Of a stretch of 64,000 nucleotides of DNA, positions 36,539 through 46,538 are shown one piece after another. The first letter of the stretch is position 1, and the number at the start of each line of letters is the position of its first letter. The notes under the pieces were generated by a model. It searched no databases. It had not been told where the DNA came from and saw only the letters and a program-made list of their open reading frames with translations. Source of the DNA: Roseomonas aerilata DSM 19363 (GTDB lineage Bacteria; Pseudomonadota; Alphaproteobacteria; Acetobacterales; Acetobacteraceae); NCBI RefSeq assembly GCF_000711725.1, contig NZ_JONP01000012.1, positions 62,001 through 126,000 on the forward strand, in the 5' to 3' direction. The position numbers were made by a program, and so were the translations under genes.

Positions 36539-37945
36539 TCAGCCCGGCGCCCCCGGCCGCGAGAAGACGAAAGGCGCCCCGGCGGTCGCGGGATCCAGCA
36601 ACAGGCGGTGCTCCAGCGGCGGGAAGGCGCGGGAGCGGCAATCCGGCCGGTCGCAGAGGCGGCAGGAGAGGCCGATGCCGACCTTGGCGGAGGCGAGATC
36701 GAGGCCGTCCGCGTAGCAGACCTCCGGCGCGCGGCCGATGGCGCAGCCCATGGCGACGACCTGGATGGGCACGGGCTCGCCCCAGCGGGTGGCGGGGTGC
36801 TCCACCGTGCGGGCGAAGCAGAGGAATTCGGCGCCGTCGGGCAGTTCGGCCACCTGGACGACAATGCGGCCCGGCGTGGCGAAGGCCGCATGGGGTATCC
36901 AGCGCGGGCAGGAGCCGCCGCCGCGCGCGAAGGGGAAGCCGGCGGCGGAAAAGCGCTTCGAGACGTTCCCCGCGGGGTCCACGCGAAGGAAGAAGAAGGG
37001 CACGCCGCGTGCCCCCTCCCGCTGGAGGGTGGAGAGGCGATGGCAGGTCTGCTCGAAAGAGGCGGCGAAGCGGGCGGAGAGCGCCGCGACGTCGTGGCGC
37101 AGTGCGCGGGCGGCGGCGAGGAAGGGCGCGTAGGGCAGCATGACCGCCGCCGCGACGTAGTTCAGCAGGCCGATGCGGAGCATGCCCGCGGCCTCCTCCG
37201 TGCTCGGCTCGATCGCGGCGATCACGCGCTCCACCGCCTCCCGTGCCTCGAGCAGCGCAAGGGTGAAGGCGAGGTGGAAACTGCGGCTCTCGCGCGGGAG
37301 GGTTTCGCTCAGCGCCAGCTGGGCCGTGACCGCGTCGTAGCGGCGCAGCGCGGCGCCGGGCAGAACGCCGACCGTCACGGTCAGGCCGTGATGGGCGCGC
37401 AGGCGCTCGGCGAGGGCGTGGTCCAGGGACTGGGGCGTGGGGTCGCCCAGGAAGGTGCGGAGGGCCTCGGCGGCTTCCTCCAGGGCGGGGAAGTGGTTGG
37501 CCGCATCGTGGAAGGCGTCCCGCGCCTCCTCCCCGGGCAGCAGCAGGCGGCGGCCGGAGGGGAGGGAAAGACCGGCGGAGTCCTCCCGCGCCACGCGCCA
37601 GGCGCGCCATAGGGCGAGGACGGCGCGGGCGGCATCCGGGGCGGCGGAGGCGAGGGTGACGGCCTGTTCCTCCGGCACGGCTTCGGCGCCGAGCAGCGGG
37701 TCCCGAAACACTTCGCGCAGTCCGGCCTCCAGCCGCCCCTCCGCTTGGCCGGAGAGGAGGGCGAGGTCCACCGAGAGGGCGTCGGCGATCTTGAAGACGA
37801 GGCTGGCGGTGATGGCGCGCTGATCGGCCTCGATAAGGTTCATGTAGCTGGCGGAGATGCCGAGGCGGGCGGCCAGCGCGGCCTGGGTGATGCCGCGTTC
37901 CTGCCTCAGCCGCCGGACGACCCGGCCAATCATGGGGCGCGCCAT
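36539..37945 (-). CDS. XRE-family short-chain fatty acyl regulator (ScfR/RamB/MccR type)
   Basis: 468 residues. N-terminal helix-turn-helix (VRRLRQERGITQAALAARLG), a middle IrrE-like region lacking an intact HExxH, and a C-terminal ScfR domain with a cysteine cluster (CYADGLD, then CRLCDRPDC). Family members such as RamB, MccR and PrpR-like proteins sense acyl-CoA and control glyoxylate or methylcitrate-cycle genes. Here it is divergent from isocitrate lyase with inverted repeats in the 128-bp gap, so it is very probably the regulator of aceA. Confidence 0.9.
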   Translation of the reverse strand: MARPMIGRVVRRLRQERGITQAALAARLGISASYMNLIEADQRAITASLVFKIADALSVDLALLSGQAEGRLEAGLREVFRDPLLGAEAVPEEQAVTLASAAPDAARAVLALWRAWRVAREDSAGLSLPSGRRLLLPGEEARDAFHDAANHFPALEEAAEALRTFLGDPTPQSLDHALAERLRAHHGLTVTVGVLPGAALRRYDAVTAQLALSETLPRESRSFHLAFTLALLEAREAVERVIAAIEPSTEEAAGMLRIGLLNYVAAAVMLPYAPFLAAARALRHDVAALSARFAASFEQTCHRLSTLQREGARGVPFFFLRVDPAGNVSKRFSAAGFPFARGGGSCPRWIPHAAFATPGRIVVQVAELPDGAEFLCFARTVEHPATRWGEPVPIQVVAMGCAIGRAPEVCYADGLDLASAKVGIGLSCRLCDRPDCRSRAFPPLEHRLLLDPATAGAPFVFSRPGAPG

Positions 37946-37979
37946 GATTTACATCCTTTACTGATTTCGGGCCTGAACA

Positions 37980-37993
37980 GTGAAGGAATTCAC
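37980..37993. promoter_or_regulatory. Inverted repeat 1 between the ScfR gene and aceA
   Basis: GTGAA-GGAA-TTCAC is a perfect 5-bp palindrome in the divergent promoter region, a candidate operator. Confidence 0.5.
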
Positions 37994-37994
37994 G

Positions 37995-38012
37995 GGTTTA
38001 CAGGGTGTAACC
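37995..38012. promoter_or_regulatory. Inverted repeat 2 between the ScfR gene and aceA
   Basis: GGTTTACAGGGTGTAACC is a near-perfect palindrome (one mismatched pair outside the centre). The half-site TTTAC recurs twice at 37948-37961 next to the regulator start, so several protomer sites are possible. Confidence 0.55.
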
Positions 38013-38073
38013 CCCTACGGACGCTCGCTTTCCCGCGTTGCAATGTCAATCATTCACCGCAGGAGGACATGCA

Positions 38074-39486
<1,413 letters not shown>

Positions 39487-39508
39487 GCCGCGCCGCACGC
39501 CTGGATTG

Positions 39509-39536
39509 GGAAGCGGGGCCCTCGTGCCCCGCTTCC
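39509..39536. terminator. Hairpin between convergent aceA and binding-protein genes
   Basis: GGAAGCGGGGC and GCCCCGCTTCC pair over 11 bp with a 6-nt loop. It is probably a shared terminator, though T-runs are absent. Confidence 0.6.
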
Positions 39537-39548
39537 TGCATCGGGGCG

Positions 39549-41141
39549 CTACTTCTTCTCCATGTTCCAGAAGAACTGCACGGGGGAGAGCACCATGCCC
39601 GTGAGGTTTTTGCGGTAGGCCATGGGCTGCTCGACCTTGCCGGCCGGCGCGTAGGGCACGGTCTCGAACGCGCGGCGCTCGATGCGGGCTGCGAGGGTCT
39701 TCTGGTTGGCTAGGTCATCGCTGGCGATCCACTCGTCGCGGAGCGATTCGAGTTCCGGGTCGGTCGGCCAGCCGAACCAGGCGCTCGCGCCGTTCGCGCG
39801 GATCAGCGGGTGCAGCGCAGGGTTCAGCGTGTCGGCGCCGGACCAGAGGGTGTGGAACACCGACCAGCCGCCCGAATCGACCCCGCCGCGATTGGCACGG
39901 CGCCCGATGAAGCTCGCCCAGTCCGTCGAGACGAGCTCCACGTTCATGCCGAGGTTCTTCAGGAGCTGCTGCGTGACCAGGCACTGGTTGTAGGCAATCG
40001 GCTGGTCGGCGGCGGCGAGCAGCACGACCTTCTCGTTGGCGTAGCCGGACTCGCGCAGCAGGGCCTTGGCGCGATTGAGGTCGCCGGGCATCGCCTCCGC
40101 GCCGCCGGCGCCGGAAGACATGGGCGAGCCCGCGGTGAAGAAGGTCTTCGCCTCCGTGTAGTATTCGGGGTTGCCGACGACGGCCTGCATGTAGTCGTCC
40201 TGGCGCATCGCGGCCATCACAGCCTGGCGCACCTTCGGGTTGTTGAAGGGCGGCTGCGTGTGGTTGAAGCGCATCAGCAGGATCAGGCCGAGCGGCACGT
40301 TCTGGATGGCGATGTTGCGGTCGCGCTTGAGGACGGGCAGCAGGTCCACGGGCGGCTGCTCGTACCAGTCCACCTCGCCCTGGACCATGGCGCCGACAGC
40401 GGCGGCGGGCTCGGTCAGCGCCAGCCACTCGATGCGGTCGATCCGTGCGACCTTGCCGCCGGCGGCCCAGGAGGGCGCTTCCTCGCGCGGCTTGTAGGCC
40501 GCGAAGCGCTCGTAGATGGCGTTCTGGCCGGGCACCCATTGCGCAGCCTGGAAGCGCCAGGGGCCGGAGCCGATGGCCTCGGTGATGTTGCGGGAGGGAT
40601 CGGTGTTCGCGACCCGCTCGGGCATGATGAAGGGAACGTTGGAGGAGAGCTTGCCGAGCGCCGCCGTGATCTGCGGGAAGGGGCGCTTGAGGCGGATGGC
40701 GAAGGTGCGGGCATCCACCGCGTCATAGCCCTCCACGAAGGTCGCGAAGGTCTGGCCGAAGGCGTCGCGCGCGGACCAGCGCCGGATGGAGGCGATGCAG
40801 TCCTCGGCGCGAACGGGCTGGTTGTCGTGGAACATCAGCCCGTCGCGGAGGTGGAAGGTCCATTTCAGGCCGTCCGGCGCACTCTCCCAGGACTGCACCA
40901 TCTGGGGCTTGATCCCGAAGTTCTCGTCGGTCGCGAAGAGCGTGTCGTAGATGAGGTAGCCATGGTTGCGGATGACGTAGCTCGTGGCGACGATCGGATC
41001 CAGCGAGGGCAGCGGCGTGGAGGGGATGAAGCGCAGCGGGGCCGCGGACTGCGCGCGCGCGGGGCCGATGTAGGGCATTCCGGCCAGGGCGGGGGCAAGG
41101 GCGGCGCCCCCGGCAAGCAGGTGGCGGCGGGTGGGGTTCAT
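39549..41141 (-). CDS. Extracellular solute-binding protein, family 5
   Basis: 530 residues with a twin-arginine-like signal (PTRRHLLAGGAALAPALAGM ... ARAQ). Family-5 landmarks: LRFIPSTPLPSLDPI, WTFHLRDGLMFHDNQPV and NPKVRQAVMAAMRQDDY. The ATG at 41141 follows GAGGACC; the longer open frame upstream runs into dapA-family sequence. No permease or ATPase is adjacent. It is the last gene of a minus-strand run with a DapA-family lyase, a racemase and a TauE protein, which suggests it captures the substrate those enzymes use. Confidence 0.9.
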   Translation of the reverse strand: MNPTRRHLLAGGAALAPALAGMPYIGPARAQSAAPLRFIPSTPLPSLDPIVATSYVIRNHGYLIYDTLFATDENFGIKPQMVQSWESAPDGLKWTFHLRDGLMFHDNQPVRAEDCIASIRRWSARDAFGQTFATFVEGYDAVDARTFAIRLKRPFPQITAALGKLSSNVPFIMPERVANTDPSRNITEAIGSGPWRFQAAQWVPGQNAIYERFAAYKPREEAPSWAAGGKVARIDRIEWLALTEPAAAVGAMVQGEVDWYEQPPVDLLPVLKRDRNIAIQNVPLGLILLMRFNHTQPPFNNPKVRQAVMAAMRQDDYMQAVVGNPEYYTEAKTFFTAGSPMSSGAGGAEAMPGDLNRAKALLRESGYANEKVVLLAAADQPIAYNQCLVTQQLLKNLGMNVELVSTDWASFIGRRANRGGVDSGGWSVFHTLWSGADTLNPALHPLIRANGASAWFGWPTDPELESLRDEWIASDDLANQKTLAARIERRAFETVPYAPAGKVEQPMAYRKNLTGMVLSPVQFFWNMEKK

Positions 41142-41208
41142 CGGGTGGTCCTCGTCTGTGGGGATGCCGTGTGCCGATTTTTTCTTGGGAGCCTTTGGCT
41201 CCTTGGTT

Positions 41209-42135
41209 TCAGGCCGCGATCCTGAGGCCGACATCGGGGAGCGCCGGGCGCTTCGCGAGGGCAGCGCGCATCATCGCCTCCACCTCGGCGCGCTCCTTTT
41301 CCGGAAGTGCCAGGCGTGGCGGGCGGGTGATGGCGGAACCGCGGCCCATGATGCTCTCGCAAAGCTTGATGCACTGCACGAGGTCCGGGCGGGCATCGAG
41401 GTGCAGGAGGGGCATGAACCACTCGTAGATCGGCATGAGCTCGGCCATGCGCCCTTCGCGCGCCAGGCGGAAAAGGGTCTCGCCCTCCACCGGGAAGGCG
41501 TTGGACATGCCGGAGACCCAGCCCTCGGCGCCCATCAGCACGCTTTCCACCACCACGTCGTCGAGGCCCGCGAAAAGGGTGAAGCGGTCGCCGACGAGGT
41601 TACGGAGATCGGTGAAGCGGCGGGTGTCGCCGGAGGATTCCTTGAAGCAGACGATCGTCTCGACATCCGCGAGCATCGCCAGGATGTCGGGGGTGACGTC
41701 GTTCTTGTAGATGGGCGGGTTGTTGTAGACCATGACGGGCAGGTCGGTGGCCGAGGCCACGCCGCGGAAATGCGCGGCCGTCTCGTGCGGCTTGGCGGAG
41801 TAGACGAGGGCGGGCATCACCATGATGCCGTCGAGGCCGATGCGCGCGGCCTCCCTTGCCGTATCTTTCGCGAAAGCGGTCGTGAACTCGGCGATCCCCG
41901 CGATGACGGGCACGCGCCCGGCGGCGGCGTCCTTCGCGGCCTCCATCACCTGCACCTTCTCGGCGAGGGAGAGCGCGGTGTTCTCGCCGACGGTGCCGCA
42001 GACGATGAGGCCGGAGACGCCGTCGCGGACAAGGTTGCCGATCACCTTGTGGGTGGCGGCCAGATCCAGGCTGAAGTCGTCGCGGAACTGGGTGGTGACG
42101 GCGGGGAAGACGCCCTGCCAGCCGATCTTTGCCAT
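41209..42135 (-). CDS. DapA-family (dihydrodipicolinate synthase/N-acetylneuraminate lyase) aldolase
   Basis: 308-residue class I lyase. The Schiff-base Lys is in VCFKESSGD, the Tyr in VMVYNNPPIY, and the substrate loop is CGTVGENTALS. The GTVGEN loop rather than GTTGES, and the context, argue against a housekeeping DapA. Catabolic members act on keto-sugar acids or hydroxyproline-derived keto acids. The gene is in a catabolic-looking run; the substrate is not assigned. Confidence 0.88.
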   Translation of the reverse strand: MAKIGWQGVFPAVTTQFRDDFSLDLAATHKVIGNLVRDGVSGLIVCGTVGENTALSLAEKVQVMEAAKDAAAGRVPVIAGIAEFTTAFAKDTAREAARIGLDGIMVMPALVYSAKPHETAAHFRGVASATDLPVMVYNNPPIYKNDVTPDILAMLADVETIVCFKESSGDTRRFTDLRNLVGDRFTLFAGLDDVVVESVLMGAEGWVSGMSNAFPVEGETLFRLAREGRMAELMPIYEWFMPLLHLDARPDLVQCIKLCESIMGRGSAITRPPRLALPEKERAEVEAMMRAALAKRPALPDVGLRIAA

Positions 42136-42199
42136 GTTCGATCCCTTCCTCGTCGTGGCCGGAACGTAGGCTATTCGGAATGGACGGGTGCGCGAAGGT

Positions 42200-42907
42200 T
42201 CAGGCGTCCTCCCTGCGCACCCAGCGGATGGAGGCGAGGGCCAGCGCCTCGATCGTGTCGATCACCGGAAAAGCTTGGGCCGGCCCCGCGGCGATGCCGA
42301 GCGGGATTTCGGTGCAGCCGAGGACCACGGCCCGGGCACCGCGAGTGGCGAGGGCCTGGGCGGCCTCGGCCAGGGGCGCGTGGGATTCGGCCACGCGGTT
42401 GGCCTTCACCAGGGCGATGCCGGGGGTGACGAGGCGAGCCATCTCCGCCTCGGTCGGGGTCGACACCTCCCAGCCGCCGGCGCGCAGGCCGTCCTGGAAG
42501 AGGTTCATGGCCAGGGTGGCGGCAGTGCCCATGACGCCGATGGGGCCGGGGCCGATGCCCTGGCGGCGAAGGGCCTCGGCGGCGGCGTCCACGATATGGA
42601 GGATGGGCAGCTCGGTCGCGGCACGCATGCCGTCGATCCAGCCATGGGCGGTGTTGCAGGGGATGGCGATGGCACCGCAGCCGGCGGCCTCCAGGCCCCG
42701 GATGCCGCGGAGAAGCGCGGGCAGGGGGTCGGGGCCGGTCCCCAGGCGGGCAGCGGTGCGGTCCGGCACGCGGGGGTCGGACCAGAGGATGGCGGGGATG
42801 TGGTCCTGGTCGCGCTCGGCGGGCGTGAGGAGGGTGAGCTGGCGCATGAACTCGGCGCTGGCCAGTGGGCCCATGCCGCCGAGGACGCCGAGGATGCGGT
42901 CGGTCAT
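42200..42907 (-). CDS. Aspartate/glutamate racemase family protein
   Basis: 235 residues. N-terminal LGVLGGMGPLASAEF, first catalytic Cys in AIPCNTAH and second in LGCTEIP, both present, so an active cofactor-independent racemase is expected. It lies between the TauE and DapA-family genes on the same strand. The substrate (aspartate, glutamate or another acidic amino acid) cannot be told. Confidence 0.92.
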   Translation of the reverse strand: MTDRILGVLGGMGPLASAEFMRQLTLLTPAERDQDHIPAILWSDPRVPDRTAARLGTGPDPLPALLRGIRGLEAAGCGAIAIPCNTAHGWIDGMRAATELPILHIVDAAAEALRRQGIGPGPIGVMGTAATLAMNLFQDGLRAGGWEVSTPTEAEMARLVTPGIALVKANRVAESHAPLAEAAQALATRGARAVVLGCTEIPLGIAAGPAQAFPVIDTIEALALASIRWVRREDA

Positions 42908-42919
42908 GCGGGGACCTCC

Positions 42920-43678
42920 TTAGGAAAGCCCGTCCCAGACGAGCTTCGCGCCAGTGATGGCGAGCAGGACGTAGACGATGTTGTAGAAGAGGCGGTCGCT
43001 GATGCGGCTTTGCAGCCAGATGCCAAGGTTCACGCCGACGGGCGCGGCGGGAATGAGGACGAGGCTGGTGAGGATATTCGTCGTGTCCAGCAGCCCAAGG
43101 CCCCAGTAGGGCACCAGCTTCGCGTAGTTCATCACCCCGAAAAAGACGGTGGTGGTGGCGGCCAGCGCCGCGCGGTCGAGCTTCAGCGGGTAGAGGTAGA
43201 TCGCGAGCGGCGGGCCGCCGGTATGGGCGACGGTGCTCGCGAAGCCGGAGGCGGTGCCCCAGAACCAGGCTTTGGCCTGGTTGGGCGGCTCGGGCGCGGG
43301 CGAGGCGCCGCGGAAACGCTGCCAGAGGCTGCGGGCGAGGAAGACGAGGGTGATGCCGCCGAGGAGAAGGCTCATTCCCCGCGCGGGGATGAGGCCGAAA
43401 GCGAGGATGCCGAGCACGAGGCCGAGGAGGCCGGCGGGAAGGATGGCCCGCATCTCCCGCGCGCTCCACTTGCCCCACCAGGCCCGCAGCCCCGCGACGT
43501 CCATCACGCAGAGGACCGGCAGGGAGATGCCGATGGCCTGGGGGGCGGGAACGGCCAGCGCCATGAGGGGGACGGCGACATTACCCGCGCCGGAGGCGAA
43601 GCCACCCTTGCTGATCCCGTTGAGGATGAAGCCGGGGATGGCGAGGGCGTAGAACAGGGGATCGGTGAGCAGGGGCAC
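42920..43678 (-). CDS. TauE/SafE-family sulfite/organic anion exporter
   Basis: 252 residues from a GTG, with about eight membrane helices. Typical N-terminal SKGGFASGAGNVAVPLMAL and the internal repeat TGGPPLAIYLYPL. TauE/SafE proteins move sulfite, sulfoacetate or other small anions. First gene of the minus-strand run; the racemase starts 12 bases after its stop. Confidence 0.9.
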   Translation of the reverse strand: MPLLTDPLFYALAIPGFILNGISKGGFASGAGNVAVPLMALAVPAPQAIGISLPVLCVMDVAGLRAWWGKWSAREMRAILPAGLLGLVLGILAFGLIPARGMSLLLGGITLVFLARSLWQRFRGASPAPEPPNQAKAWFWGTASGFASTVAHTGGPPLAIYLYPLKLDRAALAATTTVFFGVMNYAKLVPYWGLGLLDTTNILTSLVLIPAAPVGVNLGIWLQSRISDRLFYNIVYVLLAITGAKLVWDGLS

Positions 43679-43820
43679 GCGGAGATGATGCGCCCGGCGC
43701 GCGCTTCACGCCAAGCACCCCCCTGACAGGGGCGGCGTTCGGGCCTAGAGCCTCCGCCACGCGGCGCGATCCGCGGATCAGCGCCGCCGGGTTCTGCCCG
43801 CGGACGAGCAGGACATCCCC

Positions 43821-44651
43821 ATGGAACATATGCAGGATCCCGTCTGGATTGCCGCGCTGGCGGCGGTGATGGCGGCGACGGGGCTTGTCTCCGGCACGCT
43901 GGCGGGGCTGCTGGGGGTCGGCGGGGGCATCGTGATCGTGCCCGTGCTGTTCAACGTCTTCCCGTTCCTCGCGATCCCTGAGGCCATCCAGATGAAGCTG
44001 GCGGTCGGGACCTCGCTGGCGACGATCATCCCGACCTCCATCCAGTCGGCGCGCAAGCACTATGCCCGGGGGGCGATGGACGTGCCGCTGCTAAAGGCGA
44101 TGATTCCCTCGCTGGTCGTGGGCGTGCTGGCGGGCACGCTTGTCGCGATCTGGGTGAAGGGCTCCACGCTGACGGCGGTCTTCGCCGCGATCGCGCTGCT
44201 GGTCGCCATCAACATGGGCTTCACGGGGGTGGACTCACGGCTGCGGGAGAGCTTTCCGAAGGGCATCCTGCGCCAGGTGCTCGGCTTCTTCATCGGCGGC
44301 GTTTCCGCGATGATGGGGATCGGGGGAGGAACAGTGGGGGTGCCGCTGCTGAATCTTTTCGGCACGTCGATCCGCTCGGCGGTCGCGACGGCCTCGGCAT
44401 TCGGCATCGTCATCTCCATCCCGGCGGCGATCGGCTTCGTCTATGCGGGCTGGGGGAACCCGATGCTGCCGCCGGCGAGCCTCGGCTACGTGAACCTCAT
44501 CGGGTGCCTGCTGATCGTGCCGACCTCCATGCTCGCGACGCCCTGGGGCGTGCATCTGGCGCACACCATCCCGCCGCTGGCGCTGAAGCGGGCCTTCGCG
44601 GTGTTCCTGGGGATCACGGCGGTGCGGATGATCTACTCCCTGGTGACCTGA
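43821..44651 (+). CDS. TauE/SafE-family membrane protein, second copy
   Basis: 276 residues, about eight helices, with the duplicated family motifs LLGVGGGIVIVPVLF and MMGIGGGTVGVPLLN. It is divergent from the other TauE gene (142-bp gap) but not closely similar to it, so this is unlikely to be a recent tandem duplication. Confidence 0.92.
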   Translation: MEHMQDPVWIAALAAVMAATGLVSGTLAGLLGVGGGIVIVPVLFNVFPFLAIPEAIQMKLAVGTSLATIIPTSIQSARKHYARGAMDVPLLKAMIPSLVVGVLAGTLVAIWVKGSTLTAVFAAIALLVAINMGFTGVDSRLRESFPKGILRQVLGFFIGGVSAMMGIGGGTVGVPLLNLFGTSIRSAVATASAFGIVISIPAAIGFVYAGWGNPMLPPASLGYVNLIGCLLIVPTSMLATPWGVHLAHTIPPLALKRAFAVFLGITAVRMIYSLVT

Positions 44652-44719
44652 ACCCGGCCTTGCCATCGGCGCCCGGACAGGCTTGAACCCGCCCCCTTTT
44701 CCTGGCGGGGAGCCCGGCC

Positions 44720-46000
44720 TTGCGACCTGTCATCGGCATTGATTTCGGGACCACCAACAGCGTGGTCACCGCTCTGCGCCCGGATGGGGAGGTGGTGACG
44801 CTCCGCCACGACACAGGGGAGGTGTTCCGCTCGGTCCTCTGCTTCTGGTCCGACCCGGTTGGCGGTGCGGCCCGGCACGCGGCGGGGCCGCGGGCGATCG
44901 AGGCCTATCTGGAGGAGCCCCTCGCCAGCCGGCTGGTGATGTCCATGAAGAGCTATCTGGCGCAGCGGAGCTTCGTCGAGACGCGGATCCTCGGGCGCCG
45001 CTTCACGCTGGAGGCGCTGATCGCCCTCTTTCTGCGGGAACTGCTGGCGCCCTTCGGGGCGGAGATGACCGACGCCCAGGTGGTGGTGGGGCGGCCCGTC
45101 CGCTTCGTGGGCGACCGCGCCGACGACGATTTTGGCGAGGCCCGGCTGCGGGCCGCCTTCGCCGCCGCGGGGTTGCCCGGGCTGGAAGTGGCGCTTGAGC
45201 CGGCGGCGGCGGGGCAGCGCTTCGCCGGCGGGATCGAGCGGGCGGAGACCGTGCTGGTCGGGGATTTCGGCGGCGGGACGAGCGACTTCTCGGTGTTGCG
45301 CTTCGAGCCCGGCGGCGCACGGCGCTCGCCCGGGGACTCGGCCGCCAATTCGCGCCGGGTGACGGCGCTGGGCCACGCCGGCGTGGGGCTGGCGGGCGAT
45401 GCCTTCGACATGCGGATCATCGATCGGGTGATCTCCCCCCTCCTGGGCAAGGGGGGCGAGTACCGGGTGATGGGCAAGCCGCTGCCGATCCCGCCCGGCT
45501 GGTACGCGAGCTTCGCGCGCTGGCACCAGCTGCCGCTGATGCGCGGGCCGAAGACGCTGCGCGAGATCGCGGAGGTGGCGCGGACGGCGGATCACCCGGA
45601 GCGGCTGGGCCATCTCATCCGCCTGATCGAGGACGAGGCGGGCTACTCGCTCTACCGCGCCGTGTCCTCGGCCAAGGCGGCGCTTTCAACGGAGGAACGA
45701 ACCGTGCTGCGCTTCCAGCACGAGGACTTCGCGGTGGAGGCTCCGATCGAGCGGGTGGATTTCGAGACGTGGATCGCGCCGGACCTCAAGCGGATGGAGG
45801 CGGCGGTGGAGGCGGCGCTGCTCGACTCGGGGGTGCCGGCGGAGGGCGTGGACCGCGTGTTCCTGACGGGCGGGACCTCCCTCGTGCCGGCGGTGCGGGC
45901 CATCTTCGCGCGGCGCTTCGGGGAGGAGCGGGTGTTCGGCGGCGGCGAGTTCGTCTCGGTGGCGGAGGGGCTGGCGCTGATGGGGCGCGAGGCGGCCTAG
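44720..46000 (+). CDS. Hsp70-family protein without substrate-binding domain (YegD-like)
   Basis: 426 residues from a TTG preceded by GGCGGGGAG. Actin-fold ATPase motifs: phosphate 1 GIDFGTTNSVV, phosphate 2 VGDFGGGTSDFSVLRF and adenosine FLTGGTSLVPAVR. DnaK's peptide-binding and lid domains are absent, as in E. coli YegD. Its function is not established. A small gene on the other strand overlaps the stop by 4 nt. Confidence 0.9.
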   Translation: MRPVIGIDFGTTNSVVTALRPDGEVVTLRHDTGEVFRSVLCFWSDPVGGAARHAAGPRAIEAYLEEPLASRLVMSMKSYLAQRSFVETRILGRRFTLEALIALFLRELLAPFGAEMTDAQVVVGRPVRFVGDRADDDFGEARLRAAFAAAGLPGLEVALEPAAAGQRFAGGIERAETVLVGDFGGGTSDFSVLRFEPGGARRSPGDSAANSRRVTALGHAGVGLAGDAFDMRIIDRVISPLLGKGGEYRVMGKPLPIPPGWYASFARWHQLPLMRGPKTLREIAEVARTADHPERLGHLIRLIEDEAGYSLYRAVSSAKAALSTEERTVLRFQHEDFAVEAPIERVDFETWIAPDLKRMEAAVEAALLDSGVPAEGVDRVFLTGGTSLVPAVRAIFARRFGEERVFGGGEFVSVAEGLALMGREAA

Positions 46001-46080
46001 CGCGTTCGGGCGCCGCGCATGTAGCGGCGCTCGGGCTTGTAGCGGAGGCGGCGGAGGATAAGGATCAGGCGTTCCAGCAT
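45997..46080 (-). CDS. 27-residue basic peptide gene
   Basis: ATG at 46080, TAG at 45997-45999. An excellent ribosome site (GGAAGGAGA) lies about 7 bases upstream. The product begins MLERLILILRRLRYKPERRY and has 10 Arg/Lys in 27 residues after a short hydrophobic helix, so it is an amphipathic cationic peptide. The ribosome site and antiparallel overlap with the hsp70 stop are what make it stand out; no family is recognised. Confidence 0.5.
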   Translation of the reverse strand: MLERLILILRRLRYKPERRYMRGARTR

Positions 46081-46252
46081 CGGGCGGTCTCCTTCCGGCG
46101 GAACGATCCTGCTTCGAACAGGTTTCGGAAGGCTGAACGAGGACGGAAGCGCGGCGGGGCGGTTGACCCCTGGCCGCCCTGCCCATATACCGCCGCCTTC
46201 CTCGGGGACGGCCTTGTCGCCCCGCCCCCTCGACGTGTGATCAGGTCAGACC

Positions 46253-46378
46253 ATGAAGATCCGCAACTCGCTCAAGACCGCCAAGCTGCGCGACAAGAAC
46301 TGCGTGCTCGTCCGCCGCCGCGGCCGCATGTACGTGATCAACAAGAAGAACCCCCGCCTGAAGGCCCGTCAGGGCTGA
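46253..46378 (+). CDS. rpmJ: 50S ribosomal protein L36 (cysteine-poor type)
   Basis: 41 residues starting [20 protein letters not shown] and ending in NPRLKARQG. The zinc-ribbon cysteine set is reduced to one Cys, as in the alternative 41-residue L36 that is the only form in most alphaproteobacteria. A strong terminator follows at 46427-46454. Confidence 0.97.
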   Translation: MKIRNSLKTAKLRDKNCVLVRRRGRMYVINKKNPRLKARQG

Positions 46379-46426
46379 GAAGGGCGCCGCGGCTTCGGCC
46401 GCGGGTGATTCTCGTGGGTTGCGATG

Positions 46427-46454
46427 CCGCCGGACGCCACGTCCGGCGGTTTTT
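46427..46454 (+). terminator. Rho-independent terminator of rpmJ
   Basis: CCGCCGGACG and CGTCCGGCGG pair over 10 bp with a 3-nt loop and run straight into TTTTT. Confidence 0.9.
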
Positions 46455-46538
46455 CGTGCTTGCGGGATCGCGCGGGACGCTCAACCTACTTAGGCTGAAG
46501 GTACGGCCACACCGAAGCCGGAACGAAGAGGCACGCCC

